Shown here: positions 1-9,151 of the stretch, in pieces
How the letters are laid out: each line of letters opens with the position of its first letter
How positions within the stretch are numbered: the first letter of the stretch is position 1
DNA from: Xanthomonas melonis
Lineage (GTDB): Bacteria > Pseudomonadota > Gammaproteobacteria > Xanthomonadales > Xanthomonadaceae
NCBI RefSeq assembly: GCF_020783655.1
Contig: NZ_JAJGQH010000010.1
Location: 124,001-188,000, forward strand
Direction of reading: 5' to 3'
DNA: 64,000 nucleotides
Notes under the pieces: model-generated
Seen by the model: only the letters and a program-made list of their open reading frames with translations
Databases searched by the model: none
What the model was told of the DNA's origin: nothing
Program-made: the position numbers and the translations under genes

Positions 1-1
1 G

Positions 2-1489
2 GCCTTCGTGCTGGCACGGCGGGTCACCGTGCGCACGACGTCCTACCAGGCTCCGGCGCTGGGGCATTGCTACATCTCCAGTACCGCCGAGCACTACACG
101 GTCAGTCCGATCCCGGCACGCGCAGGCGTGGGAACGGAAGTGGTGCTGGAGCTGCACGAACAATATCTGTCACTAGCGCAGGATGCGCGGCTGCACGAGA
201 TCCTGTCGCGGTACTGCGCGCTGTTGCGCGAGCCGATCTGGGTGGGCGCCGATGCGCGGCCGATCAATCCCGAGCCGCCGCCGTGGCGCATGCCCGATGC
301 GGCGCCCCTGCACCCCGTGCAGGCGTGGCGCCGGCAACGCGAGTTCGCGGCGCGCTTCGAGCGCAACTTCGAGCCGCTGTGCTGCATGCCGGTGCGGGCG
401 GACGACAGCAGTGATGCGGTGGGCCTGCTATGGGTGCAGGACGGCGCCACTTACGGTACCAGCGACAACCGCAACCTGTCGGTGTTCCTGCGCGGGATGC
501 TGCTGGACGACAACGCGCGCGAACTGTTGCCGCCGTGGGCCGGATTCATCGGCGGGGTGATCGAATCCAATCGCCTGACGCCGACCGCCAGCCGCGAGGA
601 CCTGCAGCGCGACCCGGTGTACGGAGCGGTACAACACGCCTTGTCCGAAGCACTGGTGCAGGGGCTGGCGGAGGTGGCGCGGCAGCAGCCGGAAGCCTGG
701 CGACGCATCCTGCTCCGGCACAACGAGGCCCTGCTGGGTGCGGCGTTGTGCGATGAACGGCTGTTCGATCTGCTGCTGGAGCATGTGCGCGTGCCCACCT
801 CGCAGGGCGACCTGCCGGCCCAGCAATTGCCGTCGCGCGGCGCCGTCCACGTGATCCTCGATAGCGACAGCGGTTTCGAAGAAATGCTGTTCCGCGCGAT
901 GGGCGTGCCGGTGGCGTACGGAAACCGGTATGCGGTGGTGCCGTTCCTGCGTCGCTGGGCACAGGTCAAGGGCATGCGCCTGGTCGAGCTGGGAACCGAA
1001 CAGGGCAACCGCCAGCTGTTTCGGATCGATAGCCTGCCGGCCGACGAACTGGCATGGCTGGAACACCATCTGGGCGACGGCGAAGCCTTGGTGCCGGCAC
1101 GCTTCAGCCCAGCGGAGCTGCCACTGGTGGTGGTGCCCGATCGCGAGGCAGAGCTCAAGCGCCGGCTGGAACAGGACGAAAACGACAAACGCATTTCGAC
1201 CGCTGCATTGCGGCTGGCCCGGCAATTCACCGCACGCATCGACGCGCGCCAGACACGGCGGCTGTATCTCAATCTCGACAATCCGGCGCTGCAGGCGCTA
1301 CTGGCGGCATGGCGCGGCGGCAATCCGCAGGCGGAGGCGGCGGCCCGGCTGCTGCGCGCACTGAAGGTGATCGTCTCCGCGCAGGGGCGCACGCCGCCGC
1401 AGAGCGGCAGCGCAGGGGCAGGCGGCCCGGATTTGAACCAGGCCTTCGGCGATCTTGCCGGGGCGGTGACCCAACTGCTGGCGCGCTGA
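2..1489 (+). CDS. HSP90-family chaperone, 5' end outside window
   Basis: The reading frame is open from the left edge, so the N-terminal ATPase domain lies outside the window. The visible 495 codons match the middle and C-terminal parts of HtpG/HSP90. Landmarks are the GTEVVLELHEQYL strand, the kinked segment ELLPPWAGFIGGVIESN, and the ASREDLQRD motif that in HSP90 follows the residues reaching into the ATP site. The C-terminus ends in AVTQLLAR, without the MEEVD tail that eukaryotic HSP90 uses to bind TPR co-chaperones. A TPR protein follows 23 bases downstream, so the two are probably one operon. Compared with ordinary HtpG the sequence is divergent, and I read it as a second HSP90 paralogue rather than the housekeeping one. 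Family assignment is secure; client and partner are unknown. Confidence 0.85.
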   Translation, partial: AFVLARRVTVRTTSYQAPALGHCYISSTAEHYTVSPIPARAGVGTEVVLELHEQYLSLAQDARLHEILSRYCALLREPIWVGADARPINPEPPPWRMPDAAPLHPVQAWRRQREFAARFERNFEPLCCMPVRADDSSDAVGLLWVQDGATYGTSDNRNLSVFLRGMLLDDNARELLPPWAGFIGGVIESNRLTPTASREDLQRDPVYGAVQHALSEALVQGLAEVARQQPEAWRRILLRHNEALLGAALCDERLFDLLLEHVRVPTSQGDLPAQQLPSRGAVHVILDSDSGFEEMLFRAMGVPVAYGNRYAVVPFLRRWAQVKGMRLVELGTEQGNRQLFRIDSLPADELAWLEHHLGDGEALVPARFSPAELPLVVVPDREAELKRRLEQDENDKRISTAALRLARQFTARIDARQTRRLYLNLDNPALQALLAAWRGGNPQAEAAARLLRALKVIVSAQGRTPPQSGSAGAGGPDLNQAFGDLAGAVTQLLAR

Positions 1490-1512
1490 GCGCCGCAACG
1501 CAGGACAACGCG

Positions 1513-3837
1513 ATGGAAATCTGGAACTGGGTGGAAAAGCTGCAGGACGACTTGAGCGAGGCAGGGCAGTCGCAGAACGCCCAGCTCCTGACGCGGCTGA
1601 CCGACCATATCTGCGATCTGCAGATCGAACGCGCCGAAGCCCTGCTGCCGGAAGCGCGCGCACTGGGCAAGACGCTGGCCAATCCTTGGCTGGAGGTGTT
1701 CGTCGGGCATTGGGAGATGCGCAACCGGGTCGGCAATCTGTGCGAAGGCGAACGCGCGTTGGGCGATGCGGTGACGCTGTTCGAACGGGCGCACCGCGCC
1801 GATGCGGTGGAGTGCCCGCAATCGGTCTGCGTGACCCAGGATCTGGCCGCCTGCTACGCCAATGTCGATGGTCCGGGCTGGGTGGACGAGCGCATCGAGG
1901 TCTGCGACGAAACCCTGGCGCGCATCGATCCGAGCTGGTCGTGCTACCAGTGCCTGAGCTGCGAAAAGGCCGATGCGCTGCTCGATGACGGGCGCGGCGA
2001 GGCGGCCCTGGAGTATCTGGAGCGGCAGTCGCAGGCGATCATGGCGCACGGTGGCGAGATCTACGACGGCGTGCCGGATATGCGCATCTCGATCCTGCTA
2101 TCGCTGGGGCGCGCCGAGGAGGCACTGACACTGATCGAGCAGCGCGAACGCGAGGCCGCGCGCGAGGGCGTGGAATGGGCCAACTGCAGCCAGCCGCGCC
2201 GCTTGCAGAAAGCGCGCGCACTGGCGTTGCTGTATCGCGACGACGAAGCGCTGGATGCGCTGCTGCCGTGGCGCGAGGTGGCGCCGCGTTATCGCATGCA
2301 CTGGTTGCGGGCGGTGGCCCTGTTGGCGGCTCGCTCGCCCGCGCGCAATACCTGGGATCTGGGTGGCCGGCTGCAGGCGATGCTGGATCATTACGCTCAG
2401 GTCGGTGCGCACCGCATCCTGATCGAGGCGGCCGAACTGGCGATCGAGCTGGCGTTGCTGCGCGGGGCGGTGTGGACCGCGCGCCGGCACCTGGCGTTGG
2501 CGCGCGCGCAACTGCCCCGCTTGCACCGGGACCGCGGTGCGGCGCAACTGCTCGATGGCCTGGCGGCGCGTATCGAGGCCGCGCCCGTGGGCGAACCGAT
2601 GCCGGTGCCGGCTGCGCAGTTGCTGGAGTGGTTGAACGGCCAGGGCGAGCGGATCGTGCGCAATCCCGAACGCGAAGCGCACTGGCTGCTGCAGGCCGTG
2701 GCCGAACGGCCCGACGATGCCGAGCTGGTGGATACCACCGCCTCGGCATTGAACGCCTGCGCCGCGGACGAGCAGGCCATCGCATTGCTGTGGGGCTTCG
2801 TGCAGCGGCATGCCGATCGCGAAACAGGCCCGACCTTCCGGCTGATGAACCTGCTGCTGAGCCGCGGCGACGAGGCTGGCGTGCGCCGGCTGGCGCAGCT
2901 GTATCGCCCGCAGCTGCCGGTCGTGGCCCTGTGGTGCGAAGCGCAGCTGGCGCAGCGACTGGCCGACTGGCCGGCGCTGGAGCAGGCCTGCACGGCGTTG
3001 CTGGAGCGCTCGCCCGATTCGCATGGCGCACGTGGACTGCTGGCGCGCATGTACCTGGAGACCGGTCGCTTCGCCGATGCCGCCGCGGCCTACCGGCAGC
3101 TCACCGTGCTGATGGACGAGCCGCGCTCGGCGCACTGGGACCACATGACCGCCGCCAGCGCAGCGCAGGACTGGCCGGCGGTGCGGGCATCGGCACAGGC
3201 GCTGGGCATGCAGTTGAGCAGCTCCGAGGGTGTTGTCGAAGAAGACTGGGGTTGGGTGATCGTGCGGTGCGTGGACGACGGCGAAGCGGTGGAGTACTGC
3301 GCACGCCGTACCGGGCCGGTTACCGCACGTATCGTCGAAAATGCGCCCGCGCATCGGCGCCAGCACGTCGGCGACTGGGTGGTGTTCGATGCAGAGCTGC
3401 TGCATGCGCTACCCGAGGACCCCGACGAGCGCGAGCGGTTTGTGCCGACGCATGCGCAGGTGCACGTGCTGCAGGCCGGCGGCTACGGCAGCAGCTGGCT
3501 GGTGGACGGTGCCCATCCCGGGGAGGAGGCGATCGAGGCGCTGCGTGCGGACATCCAGGCGCGGGGCTGGAAGCTGTGGGTGCACAGCCGCGACGACTAT
3601 CGGGTGATCGATCCGGCCGAACCGGATGCTTTCGACCCGGAGCGCGCCGACTCGGGCCTGCAGGGCGTGCTGTTCACCGTGGCCTTGCCCGAGGCGGTGG
3701 CCCCGTTGGAGCTGCATGGTGCCCTGCTCGTCCTGATGGCGCGGTGGCCTCACCCGATGTGCTGGCTGCGGTTGGCCGAGGCCAGCGATCAGGATCTGCG
3801 CCCGCATCTGGAGGTCCTGGAGCGCTATGGCCTGTAA
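1513..3837 (+). CDS. Large tetratricopeptide-repeat protein paired with HSP90 paralogue
   Basis: This is a 774-residue protein starting at the ATG 23 bases after the chaperone stop. Most of its length is helical repeats with TPR-like spacing, for example around residues 170-260 (GRAEEALTLIEQ, YRDDEALDALLPW) and 430-560 (AERPDDAELVDTTASALN, ARMYLETGRFADAAAAYRQL). The last ~230 residues form a different, beta-containing domain that I do not recognise (DWGWVIVRCVDDGEAVEYC and onwards). There is no signal peptide or membrane segment, so it should be cytosolic. The tight spacing suggests that it works with the upstream HSP90-type chaperone as a scaffold or client adaptor; that is inference from gene order and fold. 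I do not know the specific function. Confidence 0.8.
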   Translation: MEIWNWVEKLQDDLSEAGQSQNAQLLTRLTDHICDLQIERAEALLPEARALGKTLANPWLEVFVGHWEMRNRVGNLCEGERALGDAVTLFERAHRADAVECPQSVCVTQDLAACYANVDGPGWVDERIEVCDETLARIDPSWSCYQCLSCEKADALLDDGRGEAALEYLERQSQAIMAHGGEIYDGVPDMRISILLSLGRAEEALTLIEQREREAAREGVEWANCSQPRRLQKARALALLYRDDEALDALLPWREVAPRYRMHWLRAVALLAARSPARNTWDLGGRLQAMLDHYAQVGAHRILIEAAELAIELALLRGAVWTARRHLALARAQLPRLHRDRGAAQLLDGLAARIEAAPVGEPMPVPAAQLLEWLNGQGERIVRNPEREAHWLLQAVAERPDDAELVDTTASALNACAADEQAIALLWGFVQRHADRETGPTFRLMNLLLSRGDEAGVRRLAQLYRPQLPVVALWCEAQLAQRLADWPALEQACTALLERSPDSHGARGLLARMYLETGRFADAAAAYRQLTVLMDEPRSAHWDHMTAASAAQDWPAVRASAQALGMQLSSSEGVVEEDWGWVIVRCVDDGEAVEYCARRTGPVTARIVENAPAHRRQHVGDWVVFDAELLHALPEDPDERERFVPTHAQVHVLQAGGYGSSWLVDGAHPGEEAIEALRADIQARGWKLWVHSRDDYRVIDPAEPDAFDPERADSGLQGVLFTVALPEAVAPLELHGALLVLMARWPHPMCWLRLAEASDQDLRPHLEVLERYGL

Positions 3838-4039
3838 GCCGGGCGCCTGACCGCGATTGGCGGTCTGCGTCCGCTGACGGGTGGGTTCCGCCAGGCCCTG
3901 CCAGCCAGGCATCGGCTACGCTGCCAGCCGCCGCGGAGACGGTGCGGCGACATCCTGCCGCAGCGACGTGCCCGGCCCGCACGGCGCCGCCTGATGCGGG
4001 CGCGATGCGGCTTGCCTGGCAGCGCGAACGAGCCTGCGT

Positions 4040-5140
4040 TCAGCTGCGCTGACCGTAGCGCTCCAGCCAGTGCGCATATGAAGCCGGCAAGACCCACGAT
4101 GGCGAGTCCTGACCCAGTGCCAGTGCCGCCTGGTAGGGCCAATGCGGGTTGGCCAGGTGTGCGCGGCCGACCATCACTAGTTCCATCTGTCCATCGGCGA
4201 CCACGCGCTCGGCTTCGTGGGGATCGTCGATGTTCCAGGACGAGGCCACCGGCAGCTGCGTCTGGCGGGTGACGCGTTCGGCGATCGGCGCCAGCAGGGC
4301 CGGGCCCCACGGAATCTGCGCAGTCGGCGTGCTGAAACCCATGCTGACATTCAGCAGATCCAGGCCGCTGCGCTTGAATTCGTGCGTCAGCGCGATGGCC
4401 TCGGCAAGCGTCTGCTCATCGCGGCCATCGAATTCGATGACGCCGAAGCGGGCGGTCAGCGGCAGGTGTTCCGGCCAGACAGCGCGCACGGCCTGCAGGG
4501 TTTCCAGCAGAAAGCGCGCGCGTCCTTCGGCATCGCCGCCGTAGCGGTCCTGGCGCTGGTTGGCGTGCACCGAGAAGAAGCTCTGGGCCAGATACCCGTG
4601 CGCGAAATGCAGTTCCAGCCACTGGAAGCCGGCGTCGCGCGCACGCCGGGCGGCGGCGACGAAATCGCCACGTACGCGGGCGATGTCGTCCAGCGTCATC
4701 TCGCGCGGCAGCTTGGAGAGGCCGCCACCGAAGGCGATCGCCGAGGGCGACAAGGTATCCCATCCGCGCGCGTCGGCGGCGGCGATATGGTCGTCGCCTT
4801 CCCAGGGACGATTGGCGCTGGCCTTGCGCCCGGCGTGACCGATCTGGATGCCGGGCACCGCGCCGGCTGCCGCGATGGCGGCGGCGATACGCGCCAGACC
4901 CTCGGCCTGGGCATCGTTCCACAAGCCCAGGCAGCCGGGTGTGATGCGCCCTTCCGGCGACACCCCGGTCGCCTCGACGATCACCAACCCGGCACCGCCG
5001 CGCGCCAGGCTGGCGTAGTGCACCTGATGCCAGTCGTTGCTGAAGCCATCGACGGCGGTGTATTGGCACATCGGCGGTACCGCGATGCGATTGCGCAGGG
5101 TGACATCCTTGAGCGTGTAAGCAGAGAAAAGCGATGACAT
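4040..5140 (-). CDS. NADH:flavin oxidoreductase, YqjM/XenA-type Old Yellow Enzyme
   Basis: This 366-residue FMN TIM-barrel enzyme reduces activated C=C bonds and, in relatives, xenobiotics such as nitro compounds, using NAD(P)H. The N-terminus (LKDVTLRNRIAVPPMCQY) carries the Cys of the PPMCQY motif that tunes the flavin in the YqjM class. The central LELHFAHGYLAQSF segment has the HxxH pair that binds the substrate oxygen. RFGVIEFDGRDE and a C-terminal VGRAHLANPHWP phosphate-binding stretch complete the family pattern. The length is normal for the YqjM subgroup. It is transcribed alone, divergently from the stressosome operon, across a ~540-base gap. The physiological substrate cannot be told from sequence. 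Confidence 0.93.
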   Translation of the reverse strand: MSSLFSAYTLKDVTLRNRIAVPPMCQYTAVDGFSNDWHQVHYASLARGGAGLVIVEATGVSPEGRITPGCLGLWNDAQAEGLARIAAAIAAAGAVPGIQIGHAGRKASANRPWEGDDHIAAADARGWDTLSPSAIAFGGGLSKLPREMTLDDIARVRGDFVAAARRARDAGFQWLELHFAHGYLAQSFFSVHANQRQDRYGGDAEGRARFLLETLQAVRAVWPEHLPLTARFGVIEFDGRDEQTLAEAIALTHEFKRSGLDLLNVSMGFSTPTAQIPWGPALLAPIAERVTRQTQLPVASSWNIDDPHEAERVVADGQMELVMVGRAHLANPHWPYQAALALGQDSPSWVLPASYAHWLERYGQRS

Positions 5141-5679
5141 GGGAAGCAGGGTCTCGGAGAACTCGGAGCGCGATCAGAGCATGACGCCAGGTGCGGCGAC
5201 ACCGTCGCCGATGGCACAGCGCGTTGCAGGTTGCCGCGCCTGCGCCGGAACGGATGCCGCAGGCGCGCCTGGCGTACGCTCGCCTGCACGCCGTGACCGC
5301 TGGAACGGTGTGTCGCGGCATGCACCGATGCAGCGGTCGTACACCACGCCGGCGTCGGTCGAAGTGGTTCGCGCAGCGCAGCGCCGTGGCTGTGGCCGAC
5401 ACCGGGTTGCGCGGCCCCACTCGCCGATTGCCGGTCGCGATCGCTGCAGGCGAGGTGGCCGTGCCCATGTGCGCAGGCGAGGCACGGCGCACGGTCGGCG
5501 CCGACACCGCGATGTCACACTGCAGCGCCGGCCTCACCTGACTGCTACAGGGTGCATCGCTGGTTGCCGAATCTGAATTGCTTTACTCTGCTGCGCATCG
5601 GCGTGGGGGACGCCGCGTCGTCACGGGCGCATCCGGCCCGCATGCCCAGCCTTCTTCTTATCTTCCGGCGGGTGATCTC
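5141..5679. other. Intergenic region between divergent reductase and stressosome operons
   Basis: About 540 bases without a convincing gene. The open frames here have no family match I can see and overlap each other on both strands. The right end, near 5575-5600, is slightly AT-richer (TTGCTTTACTCTG) and is the likely promoter area for the downstream operon, but I cannot place a -35/-10 pair with confidence. No hairpin or repeat stood out. Confidence 0.4.
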
Positions 5680-6522
5680 ATGGTGGCATTGCAGCAGCGC
5701 TCGATCGACGCGATTCGTGACCAGGAACAGGCATTGCTGGCCGCCTGGCTCGGCTCCGGCGTTGGCAACGATGCGCGCATCCCTCGGCAGGACCTGGAAA
5801 CCCAGAGCGCGCAGTTCCTGAGCCTGCTGGTGGCCGCATTGAAGGACGACGGCAGCAGCCTGGACAGCGCCGAATGGAGCGAGGTTCGCCGCTTCCTGGA
5901 AACCCTGTCGCGCGACCGCGCCACCCGCGGTTTCGATTCGCAGGAAACCGCCAATTTCATCTTCTCGCTCAAGCAAGTGCTGTTCGCGCTGGTGCAGCGC
6001 GAGTACGCCAGCATGCCCGACGAACTCGGCCCGCAGTTGTGGGCGCTGTCCGAACTGCTCGACCGCCTGGGCCTGTACACCGTCAAGACATTCCAGAAGA
6101 CCCGTGAGGACATCATCGTGCGCCAGCAGGAAGAGATGCTGGAGCTGTCCACGCCGGTGGTGAAGCTGTGGGACGGCGTGCTGGCGCTGCCGATGATCGG
6201 CACGCTGGATTCGCAGCGTACCCAGGTGGTGATGGAGTCGCTGTTGCAGCGCATCGTCGATACCGGCTCGGAAATCGCCATCATCGACATCACCGGCGTG
6301 CCCACCGTGGACACCCTGGTGGCGCAGCATCTGCTCAAGACCGTTACAGCGATCCGGCTGATGGGCGCCGACGCCATCATCAGCGGCGTGCGCCCGCAGA
6401 TCGCGCAGACCATCGTGCACCTGGGGCTGGATCTGCAGGGCATCGTGACCAAGGCCAACCTGGCCGATGCTTTGGCGCTGGCGCTCAAGCGCACCGGCTC
6501 TATCGTGAGCAAGGCGGACTGA
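5680..6522 (+). CDS. rsbR: RsbR-type stressosome scaffold (globin-like sensor + STAS)
   Basis: 280 residues from the ATG at 5680; an in-frame upstream extension to 5578 shows no family sequence. The N-terminal ~155 residues are helical, as in the non-heme globin sensor domains of RsbR, and join through a helix (REDIIVRQQEEMLELSTPVV) to a STAS domain. That STAS domain has the hallmark IIDITGVPTVDTLVA and SGVRPQIAQTIVHLG segments. T212 (VDT) and T244 (AQT) appear to correspond to the two threonines that RsbT phosphorylates in Bacillus. In known systems RsbR and RsbS build a ~1.8 MDa cytosolic complex that holds RsbT until stress. This gene opens the operon and lies one base from the RsbS gene. 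Confidence 0.92.
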   Translation: MVALQQRSIDAIRDQEQALLAAWLGSGVGNDARIPRQDLETQSAQFLSLLVAALKDDGSSLDSAEWSEVRRFLETLSRDRATRGFDSQETANFIFSLKQVLFALVQREYASMPDELGPQLWALSELLDRLGLYTVKTFQKTREDIIVRQQEEMLELSTPVVKLWDGVLALPMIGTLDSQRTQVVMESLLQRIVDTGSEIAIIDITGVPTVDTLVAQHLLKTVTAIRLMGADAIISGVRPQIAQTIVHLGLDLQGIVTKANLADALALALKRTGSIVSKAD

Positions 6523-6523
6523 T

Positions 6524-6886
6524 ATGGAGCGCATCCCGATCCTGCGAATGGGCCAGTTGCTGCTGGTCACCATCCAGGTGGACATGCACGACCAGCTGGC
6601 GCTGCAGCTGCAGGAAGACCTGTCGGAGAAGATCAGCGCCACCTCCGCGCGCGGCGTGCTGATCGATATCTCGGCGCTGGATATCGTCGATTCGTTCATC
6701 GGTCGCATGATCAGCACCATTTCCGGGCTGGCTGCGCTGATGGGCGCCCAGACCGTGGTGGTGGGCATGCAGCCGGCGGTGGCGATCACCCTGGTCGAGC
6801 TGGGCCTGACCCTGCCATCGGTGCGCACCGCACTCGATGTCGAACGCGGCATGCGTCTGCTGCAACAACCCGATCAGCATTCATGA
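6524..6886 (+). CDS. rsbS: RsbS-type STAS antagonist protein
   Basis: A 120-residue single STAS domain. It has the RsbS signature ALDIVDSFIGRMI, in which S57 is the serine phosphorylated by RsbT in Bacillus (Ser59 there). The flanking GVLIDIS strand and the MGAQTVVVGMQPAVAITLVELG half match the family. In stressosomes RsbS sequesters the RsbT kinase, and phosphorylation releases it. The start is one base after the rsbR stop and the end overlaps the start of rsbT in an ATGA, so the three proteins should be translated in fixed ratios. Both key motifs are intact, so the switch should be functional. Confidence 0.93.
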   Translation: MERIPILRMGQLLLVTIQVDMHDQLALQLQEDLSEKISATSARGVLIDISALDIVDSFIGRMISTISGLAALMGAQTVVVGMQPAVAITLVELGLTLPSVRTALDVERGMRLLQQPDQHS

Positions 6887-7278
6887 CCGCCGGCTCGCAA
6901 CCGGTGCGCACCGAACAGGACGTGGTACTGGCACGGCAGACCGTGCGCAAGCTGGTGGTGCAATGCGGGCTGCGGTTGGTCGACCAGACCAAGCTGGTGA
7001 CCGCGGCCAGCGAACTGGCGCGCAATACCGTGATCTACGGCGGCGGCGGCGATATGGATTGGACGTTGCTGGACAGCGGCAGCCGAAAGGGTGTGCAGCT
7101 GACCTTTCGCGACCAGGGGCCTGGCATCCCGGATCTGGACCTGGCCCTGACCGACGGCTGGACCTCCGGCAGCGGGTTGGGCCTGGGATTGTCCGGCAGC
7201 CGGCGCCTGGTGGACGACTTCGTCCTGGACAGCGCAGCCGGCAAGGGTACCCGCATCACCATCACCAAATGGAAGTGA
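6883..7278 (+). CDS. rsbT: RsbT-type serine/threonine switch kinase
   Basis: 131-residue GHKL-fold kinase that overlaps rsbS by ATGA. It carries the N-box (ASELARNTVIYGGGG), the G1-type DQGPGIPDL and the glycine-rich WTSGSGLGLGLSGSRRLVDDF lid seen in RsbT. The C-terminus GKGTRITITKWK is also typical. In Bacillus RsbT phosphorylates RsbR/RsbS and then leaves the stressosome to activate a phosphatase. No RsbU-sigma B partner is visible here; instead the downstream genes are an RsbX-like phosphatase and two-component kinases. The gene overlaps the next one by 10 bases. Confidence 0.93.
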   Translation: MTAGSQPVRTEQDVVLARQTVRKLVVQCGLRLVDQTKLVTAASELARNTVIYGGGGDMDWTLLDSGSRKGVQLTFRDQGPGIPDLDLALTDGWTSGSGLGLGLSGSRRLVDDFVLDSAAGKGTRITITKWK

Positions 7279-8279
7279 CCTTCAGCGGCGCGCTCACCCA
7301 GGTGATCCGCGTGGAGGAGGCCACCCAGGTGGGGCAGGTGCGTCGCGACGCGGTGGCGCTGGCCCAGGCCAGCGGTTTCGACGAGGACGGCTGCGGACGC
7401 GTCGCCCTGGTGGCCACCGAACTGTGCACCAACCTGCTCAACCATGCCGGTGGCGGGCTGATGCAGTTGTGCAGCGTGGCCGGCCGCGACGGTCCGGGCG
7501 TGGAGCTGTGCTCGCTCGATCAAGGCCCGGGTTTCGTGCTTGCCGACTGCCTGCCGGATGGATACTCCACCGGTCGCACGCCCGGGAACGGCCTCGGCAC
7601 GGTACAGCGGCATGCCGCGCTGCTGGACGCCTATTCCGATACCCATGGCGCGGTGGTACTGGCCCGCGTGTACGCCGATCCCGACCTGGCGGCCGACCTG
7701 CCGTATGGCGCCCTGCGCCTGCCCTTGCACGGCGAAGCGGCGTGCGGCGATGCCTGGCACCTGGCAATCGATGCGCAGCGCATCACCGTGACCGTCATCG
7801 ACGGTCTGGGCCATGGACCGGGGGCGGCCGACGCCGCCGATGCCGGCGTGCGTGCCGCGGCGATTGCCAGCGGCGAGCCCGGCGAGCGCCTCGCGCGGCT
7901 GCATGCGGGCATGTCCGGCACCCGCGGCGGCGCGGCGGCGGTGCTGCAGTTCGACGCCGACACCGGCCGGGCACGCTTTGCCGGGGTGGGCAATATTGCC
8001 GCGACGCTGTGCGATGGCGACGGCGTGCGGGGCATGCCCTCGCATCCGGGCATCGTCGGCGTGCAGTTCCGAAAGGCACAACCGTTCGATTTTCCACAGG
8101 CGGCGGGCAGATGGCTGGTCATGCACAGCGATGGATTGCAGTCGCGCTGGAACCTGCGCGACCATCCGGGGCTGCTGTCGCGCCATCCGCGCATCATCGC
8201 CGCAGTGCTGGCACGCGACTATGCCCGCGGCCGCGACGATGCCTGCGTTTTCGTCATGCGTCTGGGAGCCATGCAATGA
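7269..8279 (+). CDS. RsbX-like PP2C phosphatase fused to a GHKL ATPase domain
   Basis: 336 residues from the ATG inside the end of rsbT. Residues 1-135 form a second anti-sigma-kinase-like ATPase domain with an N-box (ATELCTNLLNHAGGG) and DQGPGF. Residues ~145-332 are a compact SpoIIE/PP2C phosphatase with metal-binding acids at D161 (CGDAWH), D178 (IDGLGHGPGAADAA), D288 (HSDGL) and D323 (RDDACVF). RsbX in Bacillus resets the stressosome by dephosphorylating RsbR and RsbS and has no ATPase domain; the fusion therefore adds a nucleotide-binding module. Position in the operon supports a resetting role. The end overlaps the next start by ATGA. Confidence 0.85.
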   Translation: MEVTFSGALTQVIRVEEATQVGQVRRDAVALAQASGFDEDGCGRVALVATELCTNLLNHAGGGLMQLCSVAGRDGPGVELCSLDQGPGFVLADCLPDGYSTGRTPGNGLGTVQRHAALLDAYSDTHGAVVLARVYADPDLAADLPYGALRLPLHGEAACGDAWHLAIDAQRITVTVIDGLGHGPGAADAADAGVRAAAIASGEPGERLARLHAGMSGTRGGAAAVLQFDADTGRARFAGVGNIAATLCDGDGVRGMPSHPGIVGVQFRKAQPFDFPQAAGRWLVMHSDGLQSRWNLRDHPGLLSRHPRIIAAVLARDYARGRDDACVFVMRLGAMQ

Positions 8280-9151
8280 CCGCATCCGATGCGACACCGG
8301 GCAGCGATCCGCTGGCCGAACTGGCTGCGCTGCGCCAGCAGAATCAGGCCTTGCGCGAGGAGCTGGAGGAGACCAATCAGGGCGTGCTCGCGTTGTATGC
8401 CGAACTGGACCAGCAGGCCGAACAGCTGCGCGACGTCTCCGAGCTCAAGAGCCGGTTCCTGTCCTACATGAGCCATGAGTTCCGTACCCCGCTGGGATCG
8501 ATCCTGAGCATCACGCGGTTGCTGGAGGATGGCATGGACGGGCCGCTCAACGGCGAGCAGCTCAAACAGGTGCGCTTCGTCAGCGCTTCGGCGCGCGAGC
8601 TCACCGAGATGGTCGACGACCTGCTGGATCTGGCCAAGATCGAGGCAGGCCGCATCACCATTTCGCCGGGCTGGTTCGATCTGATGGATCTGTTCGCCGC
8701 CCTGCGCGGCATGTTCCGTCCGCTCGCCGACGGCACCACCACCACCTTGATCTTCGAAGATCCGCCGGTGCTGCCGATGCTCTATACCGACGACAAGAAG
8801 CTGGCGCAGATCCTGCGCAACTTCATCTCCAATGCACTCAAGTTCACCCCGCAGGGCCATGTGCGCGTGCTGGCGCAGCTGGAGGACGATAGCCATGTGC
8901 GCTTCAGCGTGCAGGACACCGGCATCGGCATTCCCGCCGAACTTCACGAGGCCTTGTTCGAGGATTTCGTACAGGTGGACTCGCCGCTGCAGAAGCGGCT
9001 GACCGGCACAGGGCTCGGCCTGTCGATCTGCAAGCGGTTCGCCGAACTGCTTGGCGGGCATGTTGGCATCAACAGCGTAGTGGGCCAGGGCTCGGAATTT
9101 TTCGTGGTACTGCCGGTCACGCTGGCAGCGGAGAAGGCACTTGGGCAGTAA
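8276..9151 (+). CDS. Cytosolic sensor histidine kinase with N-terminal coiled coil
   Basis: 291 residues with no membrane segment. A coiled coil (about residues 15-60, LRQQNQALREELEETNQ) leads into the HisKA domain with the phospho-acceptor H68 in YMSHEFRTPLG. The HATPase domain follows with the N-box NFISNALKFTP, DTGIGIP and TGTGLGLSICKRFAE. There is no receiver domain, so it must phosphorylate a partner, most simply the hybrid protein encoded next, which overlaps it by 11 bases. Linkage to RsbRST suggests that stressosome output is passed into a phosphorelay instead of to a sigma-factor phosphatase, as proposed for some other proteobacterial stressosome operons. Domain calls are secure; the wiring is inference. 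Confidence 0.9.
   Translation: MTASDATPGSDPLAELAALRQQNQALREELEETNQGVLALYAELDQQAEQLRDVSELKSRFLSYMSHEFRTPLGSILSITRLLEDGMDGPLNGEQLKQVRFVSASARELTEMVDDLLDLAKIEAGRITISPGWFDLMDLFAALRGMFRPLADGTTTTLIFEDPPVLPMLYTDDKKLAQILRNFISNALKFTPQGHVRVLAQLEDDSHVRFSVQDTGIGIPAELHEALFEDFVQVDSPLQKRLTGTGLGLSICKRFAELLGGHVGINSVVGQGSEFFVVLPVTLAAEKALGQ

Noticed and set aside
451-2049. Minus-strand 532-codon frame opposite the HSP90 and TPR genes
   Set aside because: It is Ser/Arg-rich shadow sequence of two clear genes and ignores their boundaries.
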